Of a stretch of 64,000 nucleotides of DNA, positions 27,900 to 36,519 are shown piece after piece. Both the position numbers and the translations under genes were made by a program. The stretch's first letter is position 1, and the number at the start of each line of letters is the position of its first letter. The notes beneath the pieces were generated by a model, which ran no database searches, was not told the DNA's origin, and saw nothing but the letters and a program-made list of their open reading frames with translations. The DNA comes from Hyphomicrobiales bacterium (lineage in GTDB: Bacteria > Pseudomonadota > Alphaproteobacteria > Parvibaculales > Parvibaculaceae): assembly GCA_016124805.1 (NCBI GenBank), contig WGND01000010.1, positions 52,661-116,660 on the forward strand, in the 5' to 3' direction.

Positions 27900-29123
27900 A
27901 TGGAAGAGGCAATCGTCATCATTGGCGCCGGGCAAGCGGCCTGTCAGGCCATCATGAGCCTGCGCGCGGAGGGCTATGAAGGCCCCATTACCCTGATCGG
28001 CGAAGAAAACTACGCCCCCTATCAGCGCCCGCCGCTGAGCAAGAAATTCCTGGCAGGCGAAATCGGCTATGACCGCGTCGAGTTGAAGGCTGAAAGTTTC
28101 TATGCCGAATCCGGCGTCACCGCCTATTGGGGCACACGTGCCACCGAAATCGACCGGCGCGCCAAGCGTGTACTGACCAATGATGGCCGCTACCATCCCT
28201 ATTCCAAGCTGCTGCTGGCCACGGGCGCGCAGGTGCGCGAGATCAACGTGCCGGGCTTTGAGCTTGAGGGCATTCACTATCTGCGCAATATCGAAGATGT
28301 GCATGCCATTCAGGCCGGTTTCAAGCCAGGCGCGCGCATGGTGATTGTGGGCGGCGGCTATATCGGCCTTGAAGTTGCCGCTGTCGCCAAAAAGCGCGGG
28401 ATCGATGTGACGGTGCTAGAAACCGCTGACCGCGTCATGGCCCGTGTGGTTGACCCCATCGTCTCGCATTTTTACGAGCGCCTGCATCGCGAGGCAGGTG
28501 TTACCCTGCGCACCGGCGTGACGGTTTCGGGTTTTGAAGGTGAGGGAAAGGTTGCCGCCGTCGTTTCTGGCGAAGGCGAGCGCTTTGCCTGCGATATCGT
28601 GCTTGTCGGGATCGGCGTCATCCCCAATACCGATCTGGCGCATGAGGCCGGGCTCGAAGTCGCCAATGGCATTGCCGTGGATGCCTGTGCGCGCACGAGC
28701 GATCCCGACATCTGCGCGGCGGGCGACTGCACCAGCCACCCCAATGACATTTATGGTCACAAGCTGCGCCTTGAGAGCGTGCATAATGCCATTGAACAGG
28801 CAAAGACGGCGGCGGCATCTCTCGTGGGCAAGGAGAAACCCTATAATCAGGTGCCGTGGTTCTGGTCGGATCAGTATGATGTCAAACTTCAGATTGCCGG
28901 GCTTTCAACCGGCTATACCGACGCCGTGGTTCGCGGCGATCCGGAGAGCGGCAAGAGCTTTGCGGTTTTCTATCTCAAGGACGGGCAGCTGCTGGCCGTT
29001 GATGCCATCAACCGCGCGCCTGAATTCATGATGGGCAAAATACTGGTGGCCCAAAAAGCCGCGCTCGACCCGGCCCGCATCAAAGACGAGAGCATCAGCG
29101 TCAAAGAACTGGTTGCGAAATAA
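27900..29123 (+). CDS. FAD-dependent NAD(P)H:ferredoxin reductase
   Basis: A 407-aa putidaredoxin-reductase-type flavoprotein. FAD-binding [13 protein letters not shown] is near the N-terminus, NAD-binding [15 protein letters not shown] near residue 150, and a second FAD contact is [10 protein letters not shown]. It should pass electrons to the 2Fe-2S ferredoxin encoded 26 bp downstream. No cytochrome P450 or ring hydroxylase is adjacent, so the terminal partner is unknown. The ATG at 27900 has GGAGAGGA upstream; an ATG 18 bases earlier is less likely. Confidence 0.92.
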   Translation: MEEAIVIIGAGQAACQAIMSLRAEGYEGPITLIGEENYAPYQRPPLSKKFLAGEIGYDRVELKAESFYAESGVTAYWGTRATEIDRRAKRVLTNDGRYHPYSKLLLATGAQVREINVPGFELEGIHYLRNIEDVHAIQAGFKPGARMVIVGGGYIGLEVAAVAKKRGIDVTVLETADRVMARVVDPIVSHFYERLHREAGVTLRTGVTVSGFEGEGKVAAVVSGEGERFACDIVLVGIGVIPNTDLAHEAGLEVANGIAVDACARTSDPDICAAGDCTSHPNDIYGHKLRLESVHNAIEQAKTAAASLVGKEKPYNQVPWFWSDQYDVKLQIAGLSTGYTDAVVRGDPESGKSFAVFYLKDGQLLAVDAINRAPEFMMGKILVAQKAALDPARIKDESISVKELVAK

Positions 29124-29149
29124 TTTTATCGACGGAGAAGAACAAGACC

Positions 29150-29470
29150 ATGACGAAAATCACGTTTGTTGAACATGACGGCACCGAGCACACGATTGAT
29201 GCGGCTGAAGGCACCACGCTGATGGAGGCGGCCACCAAGAACAGCGTGCCGGGCATTGATGCCGATTGCGGCGGGGCCTGTGCCTGCGCCACCTGCATGG
29301 TCTATGTGCCAGCGGAATGGAAAGACAAGCTTGAAGCAATCGATACCATGGAAGAAACCATGCTCGATTTCTGTGAGCACTCCGACGAGAATTCACGCCT
29401 GTCCTGCCAGATCAAGGTGACAGCCGACATGGACGGCATGCGCATCACCATGCCGGAAAGCCAGCACTGA
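29150..29470 (+). CDS. 2Fe-2S ferredoxin (adrenodoxin/putidaredoxin type)
   Basis: A 106-aa ferredoxin. Three cluster cysteines are visible in CGGACACATC (C-x5-C-x2-C) and the fourth in RLSCQIKV about 37 residues later; MVYVPAEW separates them. It follows the reductase gene closely, so the two form an electron-transfer pair. It converges on the molybdenum hydroxylase large-subunit gene, with overlapping palindromes between the stops. Confidence 0.94.
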   Translation: MTKITFVEHDGTEHTIDAAEGTTLMEAATKNSVPGIDADCGGACACATCMVYVPAEWKDKLEAIDTMEETMLDFCEHSDENSRLSCQIKVTADMDGMRITMPESQH

Positions 29471-29491
29471 GCTTTTTCATCAAAACATGAG

Positions 29492-29525
29492 AGCCTGTTC
29501 AGGCTGCGGATTAATCCGCAGCCTG
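29492..29525. terminator. Overlapping palindromes between convergent genes
   Basis: AGCCTG-TT-CAGGCT (29492-29505) overlaps a perfect 26-bp palindrome at 29500-29525 centred on TTAA. The second includes the TAA stop codon of the minus-strand molybdenum hydroxylase gene. There is no long U tract. It probably acts as a bidirectional transcription end or RNA-stabilising hairpin. Confidence 0.6.
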
Positions 29526-31751
29526 AGCAAATTTGCCAGCCGTTGTCAGGTCGTGGTTCATGAGCGGCAGTTTGCGGATACGTTTTCCCGTAAGCGCAAA
29601 GACGGCATTTGAAACGGCTGCCGCAATCGGCGGCGTTGCCGGTTCGCCAAGACCGCCAATGGCCGCCCCGCTTTCAATCAGATGCGTTTCAATGACGGGC
29701 ATGTCTGCCAGTGTCACCATCTGATAATCGGGGAAATTCGACTGCACGACAGCCCCCTGCTCAATGGTGATGTCGCCATAAAGAGCAGCCGTCAGGCCAT
29801 AGACAATGCCTGATTCCACCTGCGCAACAGCGGTGTCCGGATTGATCACTTCGCCGCAATCGACAGCGGCCACCACCTTGTGAACCTTCACGCGGCCATC
29901 ATCTCCCAGCGAAATCTCGGCGACTTCGGCAACAATCGACTGGAAGCTCTGCTGAATGGCAATGCCGCGAGCCCGGCCTTTTTCAAGCGGGCCGCCCCAA
30001 TTGCCTTTTTCTGCGGCAAGCTCCAGCACGGCGAGATGGCGCGGCTGGTCTTTCAGCAGATCGCGGCGATAAACGAAGGGGTCCTTGCCGGCGGCATGGG
30101 CCAATTCGTCGATGAAGCTTTCGGTGAAGAATGTGTGCTGGCTATGGGCCACCGAGCGCCAGGCACCGAAGGGCACATGGGTTTCGCTCTCGACATAGCG
30201 GATCGACTGGTTTTCGACCGCATAGGGGATGTGGGCGGCATCTGCCGGCTCGTTCTTGCCGATATAGCGGTTGTGCCAGGCGACCGGATTGCCATCGGCA
30301 TCAAGGGCTGCCTGAAACTTGCTGGTGATGGCGGGTCGGTAGCAGTCGTGCTGGACATCGTTTTCACGGCTCCAGACGAGCTTGACCGGGGCATCGACCT
30401 GCATGGCAATCTGCGTGGCCTGCTCAATGAAATCGATTGTGCTGCCGCGACGCCCGAAGCCGCCACCCAGCATGAGTGGATGCAGGGTGACATCATCCAG
30501 CGAAAGGCCTGCTGTCTTTGCAACGAAGGCCGCCGCGCCCAGCGCATCCTGTGCACCGACCCAGACCTCCGCCTTGCCATCCTTGATATGCACGGTGCAG
30601 TTCATCGGCTCCATGCAGGCATGGGCGAGATATGGTACCTTGTAATCGGCTTCGAAAAAGCGTTCAGCGCCCTGAAGCGCGGCGGCGGCATCGCCCTTCT
30701 CGACATCGGCAGAACCATTATCTTCGGCCAGCGCCTTGTCATACTGGGCATAGATCGTGTCGGAGGACACCGCCTCATTGCCCTTGAGGTCATAGGCGAT
30801 CTTGACGTCGCTGAGCGCTTCCTTGGCCCGCCAATAACTGTCGGCCACGACGGCGACAGCACCTGGAATCTGAATCACTTTCTTGACGCCGCGACGGTTG
30901 AGCGCCGCGCTGCCGTCAAAACTTGCGACGTCGCCACCGAAAACGGGGCAAGGGGCAATGGCGGCATAGAGCATGCCGGGCAGGCGTGCGTCGATGCCAT
31001 ATTGCGCCGTACCATTGACCTTGGAGGGAATGTCAAAACGCGGGATCGGCTGACCCACGATGGTGTAATCGGCCTTAGCCTTGAGCACCGGATCGGAAGG
31101 CGGGCTGATTTCGGCCGCCGCAGAGGCCATTTCGCCATAGGTCGCACTCTTGCCCGAGGCGGCATGTGTCAGAATGTTCTTGTCTGCGACCACTTCAGAG
31201 AGCGGCACGTTCCAGCTTTTGGCGGCTGCACGGCGCAGCATGTCGAGCGCGGCGGCACCGGCCACGCGCATGCCGAGCTGGCCTGTGTAGCGGACTGAAG
31301 ACGAGCCGCCCGTCACCTGAAGATGCATGAAGTCGGCAGCTGTCGAGCCCGCAAATTCGATGAAGCCCGGGAAGACTTTGGGAAAGCCCATTTCATTGCC
31401 GAGAAAGCCGGTTGCCAGCGCGTCATTCTTGAAGACCTGCTGGGCGGGTGCCTGCTCCATGCGCACCAGCGACCAGTCGGCATTCATTTCTTCAGCCGCC
31501 ATCATGGGCAGCGATGTATGCACGCCCTGCCCCATTTCGGAATGCGGCACATAAACGGTGATGACATTGTCCGGCGAGATTTTGAGCCAGGTGCCGAGCA
31601 TCATTTCGCCCTCGCCATTGACGAGCGCGGCGCGGACTTTTTCCTGCTTGTTGCTGCCCATCACGGCATAGCCGAGCACCAGTCCGCCACCGGCCACGCC
31701 ACCGGCAATGAGGAGCTGTCGACGCGTTGGCTTTTTAAGATCGAAGGCCAT
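29511..31751 (-). CDS. Molybdopterin-binding large subunit of a Tat-exported hydroxylase (IorB-like)
   Basis: A 746-aa xanthine-oxidase-family large subunit resembling isoquinoline 1-oxidoreductase beta. A twin-arginine signal (KPTRRQLLIAGG, residues 7-18) opens the protein, so the folded complex should be periplasmic. Cofactor-region motifs include PHSEMGQGVHTSLPMMAAEEM, GGGFGRRG, GAWRSVAHS and, near the end, GGLGEPATPPIAAAVSNA. The substrate is unknown; N-heterocycles or aldehydes are used in the family. I start it at 31751 (MAFDLKKP), 13 bp after the small-subunit gene. No cytochrome partner gene is next to it. Confidence 0.88.
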   Translation of the reverse strand: MAFDLKKPTRRQLLIAGGVAGGGLVLGYAVMGSNKQEKVRAALVNGEGEMMLGTWLKISPDNVITVYVPHSEMGQGVHTSLPMMAAEEMNADWSLVRMEQAPAQQVFKNDALATGFLGNEMGFPKVFPGFIEFAGSTAADFMHLQVTGGSSSVRYTGQLGMRVAGAAALDMLRRAAAKSWNVPLSEVVADKNILTHAASGKSATYGEMASAAAEISPPSDPVLKAKADYTIVGQPIPRFDIPSKVNGTAQYGIDARLPGMLYAAIAPCPVFGGDVASFDGSAALNRRGVKKVIQIPGAVAVVADSYWRAKEALSDVKIAYDLKGNEAVSSDTIYAQYDKALAEDNGSADVEKGDAAAALQGAERFFEADYKVPYLAHACMEPMNCTVHIKDGKAEVWVGAQDALGAAAFVAKTAGLSLDDVTLHPLMLGGGFGRRGSTIDFIEQATQIAMQVDAPVKLVWSRENDVQHDCYRPAITSKFQAALDADGNPVAWHNRYIGKNEPADAAHIPYAVENQSIRYVESETHVPFGAWRSVAHSQHTFFTESFIDELAHAAGKDPFVYRRDLLKDQPRHLAVLELAAEKGNWGGPLEKGRARGIAIQQSFQSIVAEVAEISLGDDGRVKVHKVVAAVDCGEVINPDTAVAQVESGIVYGLTAALYGDITIEQGAVVQSNFPDYQMVTLADMPVIETHLIESGAAIGGLGEPATPPIAAAVSNAVFALTGKRIRKLPLMNHDLTTAGKFAQAAD

Positions 31752-31764
31752 GTTGTTCTCTCCC

Positions 31765-32229
31765 TCAGGCGGTTGTGACAGCGTGGATCGCGGCGCGGAT
31801 GCGCGGATAGGTGCCACAGCGGCAAATATTGGTGATCGCAGCGTCGATATCGGCGTCGGTCGGCTTGGGATTTTCCTTCAGCAGCGAGGAAACAGCCATC
31901 AGCATGCCCGACTGGCAGTAGCCGCATTGCGGAACCTGCTCGGCGACCCAGGCTGCCTGAAGCGCCGACAGGCCTTCCTCGGCCCCTAAGGCCTTGGCCA
32001 GCCCTTCAATCGTGGTGATGTCGCTGCCCTCGACGGCGGCCAGCGGCGTGACGCAAGAGCGCATGGCCTGACCATCGACATGGACGGTGCAGGCACCGCA
32101 GGCTGCAATACCGCAGCCGAATTTCGTACCTGTCATGCCCAATTCATCGCGCAGGGCCCACAAAAGCGGCATATCGGGCTCGACATCAAGTGTCTGCTCA
32201 ACACCGTTCACCTTCAGGGTGATGGCCAT
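31765..32229 (-). CDS. 2Fe-2S small subunit of molybdenum hydroxylase (IorA-like)
   Basis: A 154-aa electron-transfer subunit with two 2Fe-2S clusters: a plant-type site ([11 protein letters not shown] plus RSC) and a helical site (CGYCQSGM and [13 protein letters not shown]). It lacks its own Tat signal and is probably exported with the large subunit. It is the upstream gene of the pair, with 13 bp between them. Confidence 0.92.
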   Translation of the reverse strand: MAITLKVNGVEQTLDVEPDMPLLWALRDELGMTGTKFGCGIAACGACTVHVDGQAMRSCVTPLAAVEGSDITTIEGLAKALGAEEGLSALQAAWVAEQVPQCGYCQSGMLMAVSSLLKENPKPTDADIDAAITNICRCGTYPRIRAAIHAVTTA

Positions 32230-32439
32230 GGTATCCTCCCAGGAAATATCAATTGCTCAATCAATCATCGCGCTAAAACTGACTGGTTTTACCATTTTGG
32301 TCAGCGCTTGACCAGCGTTGAATTCGGCGACCGCAAATTCGCCGAAGAGACACGCGATAGACCCAGGCCAATTCTTAAATTTGCCAAATTCCTTCAGTAA
32401 GATTGCGTCTGTACCCCAATAATCAAGGTATTGACGATC

Positions 32440-32718
32440 ATGATCTCGCGCACCGCCTGTCTCGCTCTCTTCCTCAGCACATTGTCCCTGCCCGCTCTTG
32501 CGACAGAAGACGGGCTTTCGTCGGAAGCCATGCAGGTTGTGACGGAGGTCAAAACGACCAACGACATCAATATTATCTGCAAAGAAAAAGACAGCCTGAA
32601 GACAGCTGTGAAAGCGGCAGTGGTTACACTTGTGAGTAAAGGGGAGCTGACCGCACCGGTCCGTGGCCCCGCAAAAGAAGCCGGTCGCTATATATACCAG
32701 AATTGCGGCAAGCTTTAG
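32440..32718 (+). CDS. Small secreted protein of unknown function
   Basis: A 92-aa protein beginning with a clear Sec signal (MISRTACLALFLSTLSLPALA, predicted cut before TED). The mature part of about 70 residues has two cysteines (IICKEK and QNCGKL) that could form a disulfide, and it is lysine-rich. I do not recognise the family. The ATG at 32440 has AAGG about 11 bases upstream; a TTG at 32431 is possible. It ends 7 bp from the convergent histidine kinase gene and has no same-strand partner. Confidence 0.55.
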   Translation: MISRTACLALFLSTLSLPALATEDGLSSEAMQVVTEVKTTNDINIICKEKDSLKTAVKAAVVTLVSKGELTAPVRGPAKEAGRYIYQNCGKL

Positions 32719-32725
32719 GGCGCAC

Positions 32726-34642
32726 TCAGGACGCGTGGCGCTGCCCGTCTGACTGACGCTGCACCTCATTGAGGGGTGTAAAGCGCAAGATCACTGTCGT
32801 ACCGCGCTCAGGTGTGCTTTCGATCTCCATAACGCCCTTGTGCAGATCGACGAGGGTTTTGGTCAATGGCAAGCCAAGCCCCGTCCCTTCATAGCGACGC
32901 GCAAGACGCGAATCCACCTGGCCGAAAGGGGTCATTGCCACGTCGATATCTTCGGCGCTCATGCCGATGCCGGTGTCGCTGATGCGCGTGACGATGCGGC
33001 CTTGCGCATCCCGCTCGAAAACCACATCAATGCGCCCGCCTGCTTCGCTGAACTTGATCGCATTGGAGAGCAGATTGAGAAAGATCTGCCGGAGCTTTCC
33101 CGTCTCGCCCAAAATCATCAACGGCTCGGTCCGTGTTTCCACATTCAGTGTCAGCTCGGCGTCCTTGCACTGTTCGCGCAGCATGGGCAGGCATTGCTGC
33201 AAGGTTTCGTAGAGATCGACGTCTTCTTCCTCGATGGACATCTTGCCCGCCTGTCCGCGTGACAGCTCCAGCACATTATTGATGACGCCGAGCAGGTGGC
33301 GGCCACTATTCATGATGTCGGTGGCGTAATCCAGATAGCGGGCATTTTCGAGCTTGCCAAAAACCTGTCCCGAGATGATTTCCGAAAAACCGATGATCGC
33401 GTTCAGCGGCGTGCGCAATTCATGGCTCATATTGGCGAGGAAATTCGATTTGGCTTCACTTGCCGTTTCCGCGCTCTGCTTGGCCTTGCGCAATGCTTCT
33501 TCGCGCAGCTTCACATCGGTGAAATCGCCGAGCAGAAAGATATAGCCATGATCGCCTGTGGGACTGGCTTCCAGACGCAAGGCGCGGCCATCTTTCAACA
33601 ACAGCTCAGCACTCATGGGTTCGCGCGCCAGAAAGCGGTCATATATCGATTGAAACCGCGCATCATCCGTATCGGCAACATAGGGGCGTATGAAATCTGC
33701 AATATCAGATGCCGCCGTGCCCGCGCCACAATGGCTTTCAAAGCCCTCGAAGAAATGGCCAAGCTCCCTGTTCGCAATGACCAGCCTGTTGTTTTCATCC
33801 AGCAGCATCATACCCTCGCGGGCATTCTCAAGCGCATCGATCAGGCGGCTTTCAGCCGTGAGACGCTGGCGTTTTTCCCGATCCACCATGTCCTGGATAT
33901 TGTCGCGCATCACGCGCATGGAGCGGAGCAGAACACCGGTCTCGTCATAACCACCTTCAGGGATGTCCACTTCCAGCTGACCACCGGCAATGCGATCTGC
34001 GACATCTGCCGCAGATGTCAGGGGACGTATGATCCGATGCCGTAGCCAGAGTGTCAAGGCAAGGGCTGCCATCAGCGCCAGCAGGGTCACCAGAACACCG
34101 GATGTTTCGAAGCCACCAATTGCGTCAATTGCCTTGCGGCGGTCGACGAAGGAATTGCCGGCATTCAGTTCCACCAGAACCTCGAAGCGAGAGATAATTT
34201 TCTCTCCCAGATGATGATAGTCCGGATTGGCCTTGGGCGTGGCGGAGCTGTGGCGGATTTCATTCCACTGATCCATCAGGGACTTGATCTCGACAATGAC
34301 GCGCAATTCGTCTTCTGCCGTCGACCGCGCGCGCGCCACTTCCAGATCTTCATAGAAAAGCTTGCTCATGGCGTTCAGGCGGTCATTCAGCGACACATCT
34401 GAAAATTCCGATGCGGAAGGCGATTCCAGAATTACCTTTTGCATCTGCAGGAAGGTCAGGCTGGCGGAGCGGGCGTAATTGATCGACATCAGCGGACCAT
34501 CATAGGTCTTGACGATGATGTCGCCGGCCTTTTCGAGCACGCTGACACTGTAATAACCCAGACCGCCAATCATCGCGCTCATGGCGATGAAGGCCGCAAA
34601 AATCTTGGTGCCGATTGAATGGGTTAGTGACTGCCAGAACAT
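32726..34642 (-). CDS. Membrane sensor histidine kinase (HAMP-PAS-HisKA-HATPase)
   Basis: A 638-aa kinase. Two membrane spans (about residues 10-35 and 178-200) flank a helical periplasmic domain of about 140 residues; then HAMP, a PAS domain, and a canonical H box FLANMSHELRTPLNAIIGF with phospho-accepting His at about 407. The ATPase domain shows LRQIFLNLLSNAIKFS, DTGIGM and GTGLGLPLTK. The start at 34642 has AGGA 9 bases upstream. It lies 135 bp after the cupredoxin gene on the same strand, so it may belong to the DUF3034/hemoglobin/cupredoxin unit. No response regulator is adjacent. Confidence 0.92.
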   Translation of the reverse strand: MFWQSLTHSIGTKIFAAFIAMSAMIGGLGYYSVSVLEKAGDIIVKTYDGPLMSINYARSASLTFLQMQKVILESPSASEFSDVSLNDRLNAMSKLFYEDLEVARARSTAEDELRVIVEIKSLMDQWNEIRHSSATPKANPDYHHLGEKIISRFEVLVELNAGNSFVDRRKAIDAIGGFETSGVLVTLLALMAALALTLWLRHRIIRPLTSAADVADRIAGGQLEVDIPEGGYDETGVLLRSMRVMRDNIQDMVDREKRQRLTAESRLIDALENAREGMMLLDENNRLVIANRELGHFFEGFESHCGAGTAASDIADFIRPYVADTDDARFQSIYDRFLAREPMSAELLLKDGRALRLEASPTGDHGYIFLLGDFTDVKLREEALRKAKQSAETASEAKSNFLANMSHELRTPLNAIIGFSEIISGQVFGKLENARYLDYATDIMNSGRHLLGVINNVLELSRGQAGKMSIEEEDVDLYETLQQCLPMLREQCKDAELTLNVETRTEPLMILGETGKLRQIFLNLLSNAIKFSEAGGRIDVVFERDAQGRIVTRISDTGIGMSAEDIDVAMTPFGQVDSRLARRYEGTGLGLPLTKTLVDLHKGVMEIESTPERGTTVILRFTPLNEVQRQSDGQRHAS

Positions 34643-34777
34643 GACGCAAATCCTGTTTCGCACGTATCCCGGCGTTCCAGACCGGGAACGCGAAGGATGG
34701 GCATGCTTGAGGAGTTTACGTTGCCGAGCCTTTAGAGAGGTTTAATGAAGATCAAAGCCGCGATGGGGATTTTTGAC

Positions 34778-35116
34778 CTAATCCACTTTAACCGTTAGCA
34801 GCATTTTGGGATGAATATGACAGCGCACCTCAAAGAGGCCCTGTTCATCAAATTCCACATCGAGTGACTCGCCTGGGCGCTTCTCGTCGCTGTCAAAACT
34901 CATCGTCGGCGACTCGGTAAAGATTTGGTGAATGAACTCGTCATGATTCTCAAAGCGGATGATGTCGCCTTTCGCAATCGTGATTTCCGGAGTCTGGAAC
35001 CGACGCTCCTTCTGCACGATTTCATGGACTTCGCCGGCCCGGGAGGCCGATGGCAAAAGCAATCCCGCAGTCAGAGTGAGAGTCAGGGCCGTCGCAAGGG
35101 CTGGGAACGATTTCAT
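34778..35116 (-). CDS. Exported cupredoxin-domain protein
   Basis: A 112-aa blue-copper-like protein with a Sec signal (about residues 1-27, ending SRAGEV). Type I copper ligand candidates are H63 (EFIHQIF), C99, H102 and M105 (RCHIHPKML), in the plastocyanin order. It should be a periplasmic electron carrier or copper sensor/chaperone. It overlaps the truncated hemoglobin stop by 4 bp, so the two are translationally coupled. Confidence 0.87.
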   Translation of the reverse strand: MKSFPALATALTLTLTAGLLLPSASRAGEVHEIVQKERRFQTPEITIAKGDIIRFENHDEFIHQIFTESPTMSFDSDEKRPGESLDVEFDEQGLFEVRCHIHPKMLLTVKVD

Positions 35117-35541
35117 CGTGTGACCACCTCATGCTGCATGGGCGCCAACAGGGCAAGAAGCCGATTCTGCGTGGCAAAGGGGATGTCCGACTTGTCGAGG
35201 GCATCCTGCAGGTCTTCCACCAGCGCATTGAAATCAACATTGCGCAAATGCAGACCCTTATGGGCTTCGGCCATGCTGTGGCCGGTATATTTGCAGGGAC
35301 CGCCGGTGAGCTCACAGAACTGCTCATAGAGCTTCACACGGAAACGATCCATATTGGTTTCGTCAAATGTCGCACTGATGCGCTTGTCGGCGAGAAAGGC
35401 ATCGGTTGCATCATTGACGATGCGCGTCAGGCCCGCTTCGCCCCCCAGATCATCATAGAGCGTGGTGTCACCAGCGCGGGCAGCGCCCGCAAACGACAGG
35501 CTTGCAGCAAGCAGCAGGACGAATTTCATTTTTGTCATCAT
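35113..35541 (-). CDS. Exported group 1 truncated hemoglobin
   Basis: A 142-aa protein: a Sec signal (MTKMKFVLLLAASLSFAGAARA) followed by a truncated globin of about 118 residues with TTLYDDLGGEAGLTRIV, FLADKRISATF, and the proximal-His region AHKGLHLRNVDF. Most truncated hemoglobins are cytoplasmic, so an export signal is notable. The start is placed at the first of closely spaced ATGs (35541); 35538 and 35529 are alternatives. It sits 25 bp after the DUF3034 gene and overlaps the cupredoxin gene. Confidence 0.87.
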   Translation of the reverse strand: MMTKMKFVLLLAASLSFAGAARAGDTTLYDDLGGEAGLTRIVNDATDAFLADKRISATFDETNMDRFRVKLYEQFCELTGGPCKYTGHSMAEAHKGLHLRNVDFNALVEDLQDALDKSDIPFATQNRLLALLAPMQHEVVTR

Positions 35542-35566
35542 CAAAGGCTTTCCCGTTGATTGCCGT

Positions 35567-36505
35567 TCAGAAACCGGCCTGAAGCGAGAGATAGAGACCG
35601 CGCTGATGATCCTGCAGCGCAATCGTTCCCAGATCGGTATAGGCCGCTGTCAGCGACAGATGCTTGTTAAGGAAATAGGCCGCGAAGACATCAAAGACAT
35701 CCTCTTCCTTTGCAAAGGACAGATTGTCGGGCTTGGTGCGATACTCCGCGCCGAGGGCGAGGTTGCGCGACACAAGATAGGCAAGGGAGCCTTCAAACTG
35801 TGTGGAATAGCCCGCCTTGCGGTCGCCGCCAAAGCCGAGCAGGCCAAACTGGTTGGCTTTTGTTTCGCGCAGCGTTGCGTTGACGAGCAGGCTCTGGGCA
35901 AGAAAAAGCTTCGTGGCGGCGAGATAGACATCAACGCCCTCGTCTGACTTGCCGCCAATGGCCTTGATGACCGCGCCACGATCATTTTTCTTGTATTGCA
36001 GGCCGATGGCGATCTGCGGCAGCCAGCTGTCCTGATCATAGACGGCATCGCCGACAAGACGTGCTTTCACGCCCCAGATATTCTGATGGAATTTGTAACC
36101 GCTGCCGAGACCGAGCTTGGTGCCTGTGGAGCCGGTATCGAAGGTCTGGCGGGCATAGGAAAATTCGAACCGGTCAAAGAGGCCGAGGCTGATGCCGGGC
36201 GAGCGCAGGGTGAAATCCGGCAAGGCCACATAAGTGCCATGCACATTGCCGCCGATCGCATCGCGCGTGCCATAGCCCGTGATCAGCGCCCAGGGAACAA
36301 GGCCCCCGCCTCCTGCCCCCTCGACCTGACTGACACCACCCGTTGCGAGGAGTTTTCCGCTGTCAAAGAGGTCGGCTTCGGTGGCATGGGCCGATGATAT
36401 GACCGGCAGGAGCCCGAACAGGCTCGCCAGAAAATGGCGTTTGAGCTTATGCAAAATGCTTGTCCCGGAATGTCGTTGTTCGCTGGGAGCATGTCGCAAT
36501 AGCAT
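35567..36505 (-). CDS. DUF3034-family outer-membrane protein
   Basis: A 312-aa protein with a signal peptide (KRHFLASLFGLLPVISSAHA) and a long series of alternating beta strands ending in SLQAGF, the terminal aromatic pattern of outer-membrane barrels. The GTRDAIGGNVHGTYVALPDF segment matches my recollection of DUF3034 proteins, whose function is not established. It is the first gene of a run with truncated hemoglobin and cupredoxin. The ATG at 36505 gives a long pre-signal; a TTG at 36454 would place the signal at the N-terminus and may be the true start. Confidence 0.75.
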   Translation of the reverse strand: MLLRHAPSEQRHSGTSILHKLKRHFLASLFGLLPVISSAHATEADLFDSGKLLATGGVSQVEGAGGGGLVPWALITGYGTRDAIGGNVHGTYVALPDFTLRSPGISLGLFDRFEFSYARQTFDTGSTGTKLGLGSGYKFHQNIWGVKARLVGDAVYDQDSWLPQIAIGLQYKKNDRGAVIKAIGGKSDEGVDVYLAATKLFLAQSLLVNATLRETKANQFGLLGFGGDRKAGYSTQFEGSLAYLVSRNLALGAEYRTKPDNLSFAKEEDVFDVFAAYFLNKHLSLTAAYTDLGTIALQDHQRGLYLSLQAGF

Positions 36506-36519
36506 TAATTGGAGATTAA

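Noticed and set aside
29880..31298. Plus-strand open frame opposite the molybdenum hydroxylase large subunit
   Set aside because: Shadow frame; the minus-strand protein has a Tat signal and clear cofactor motifs.
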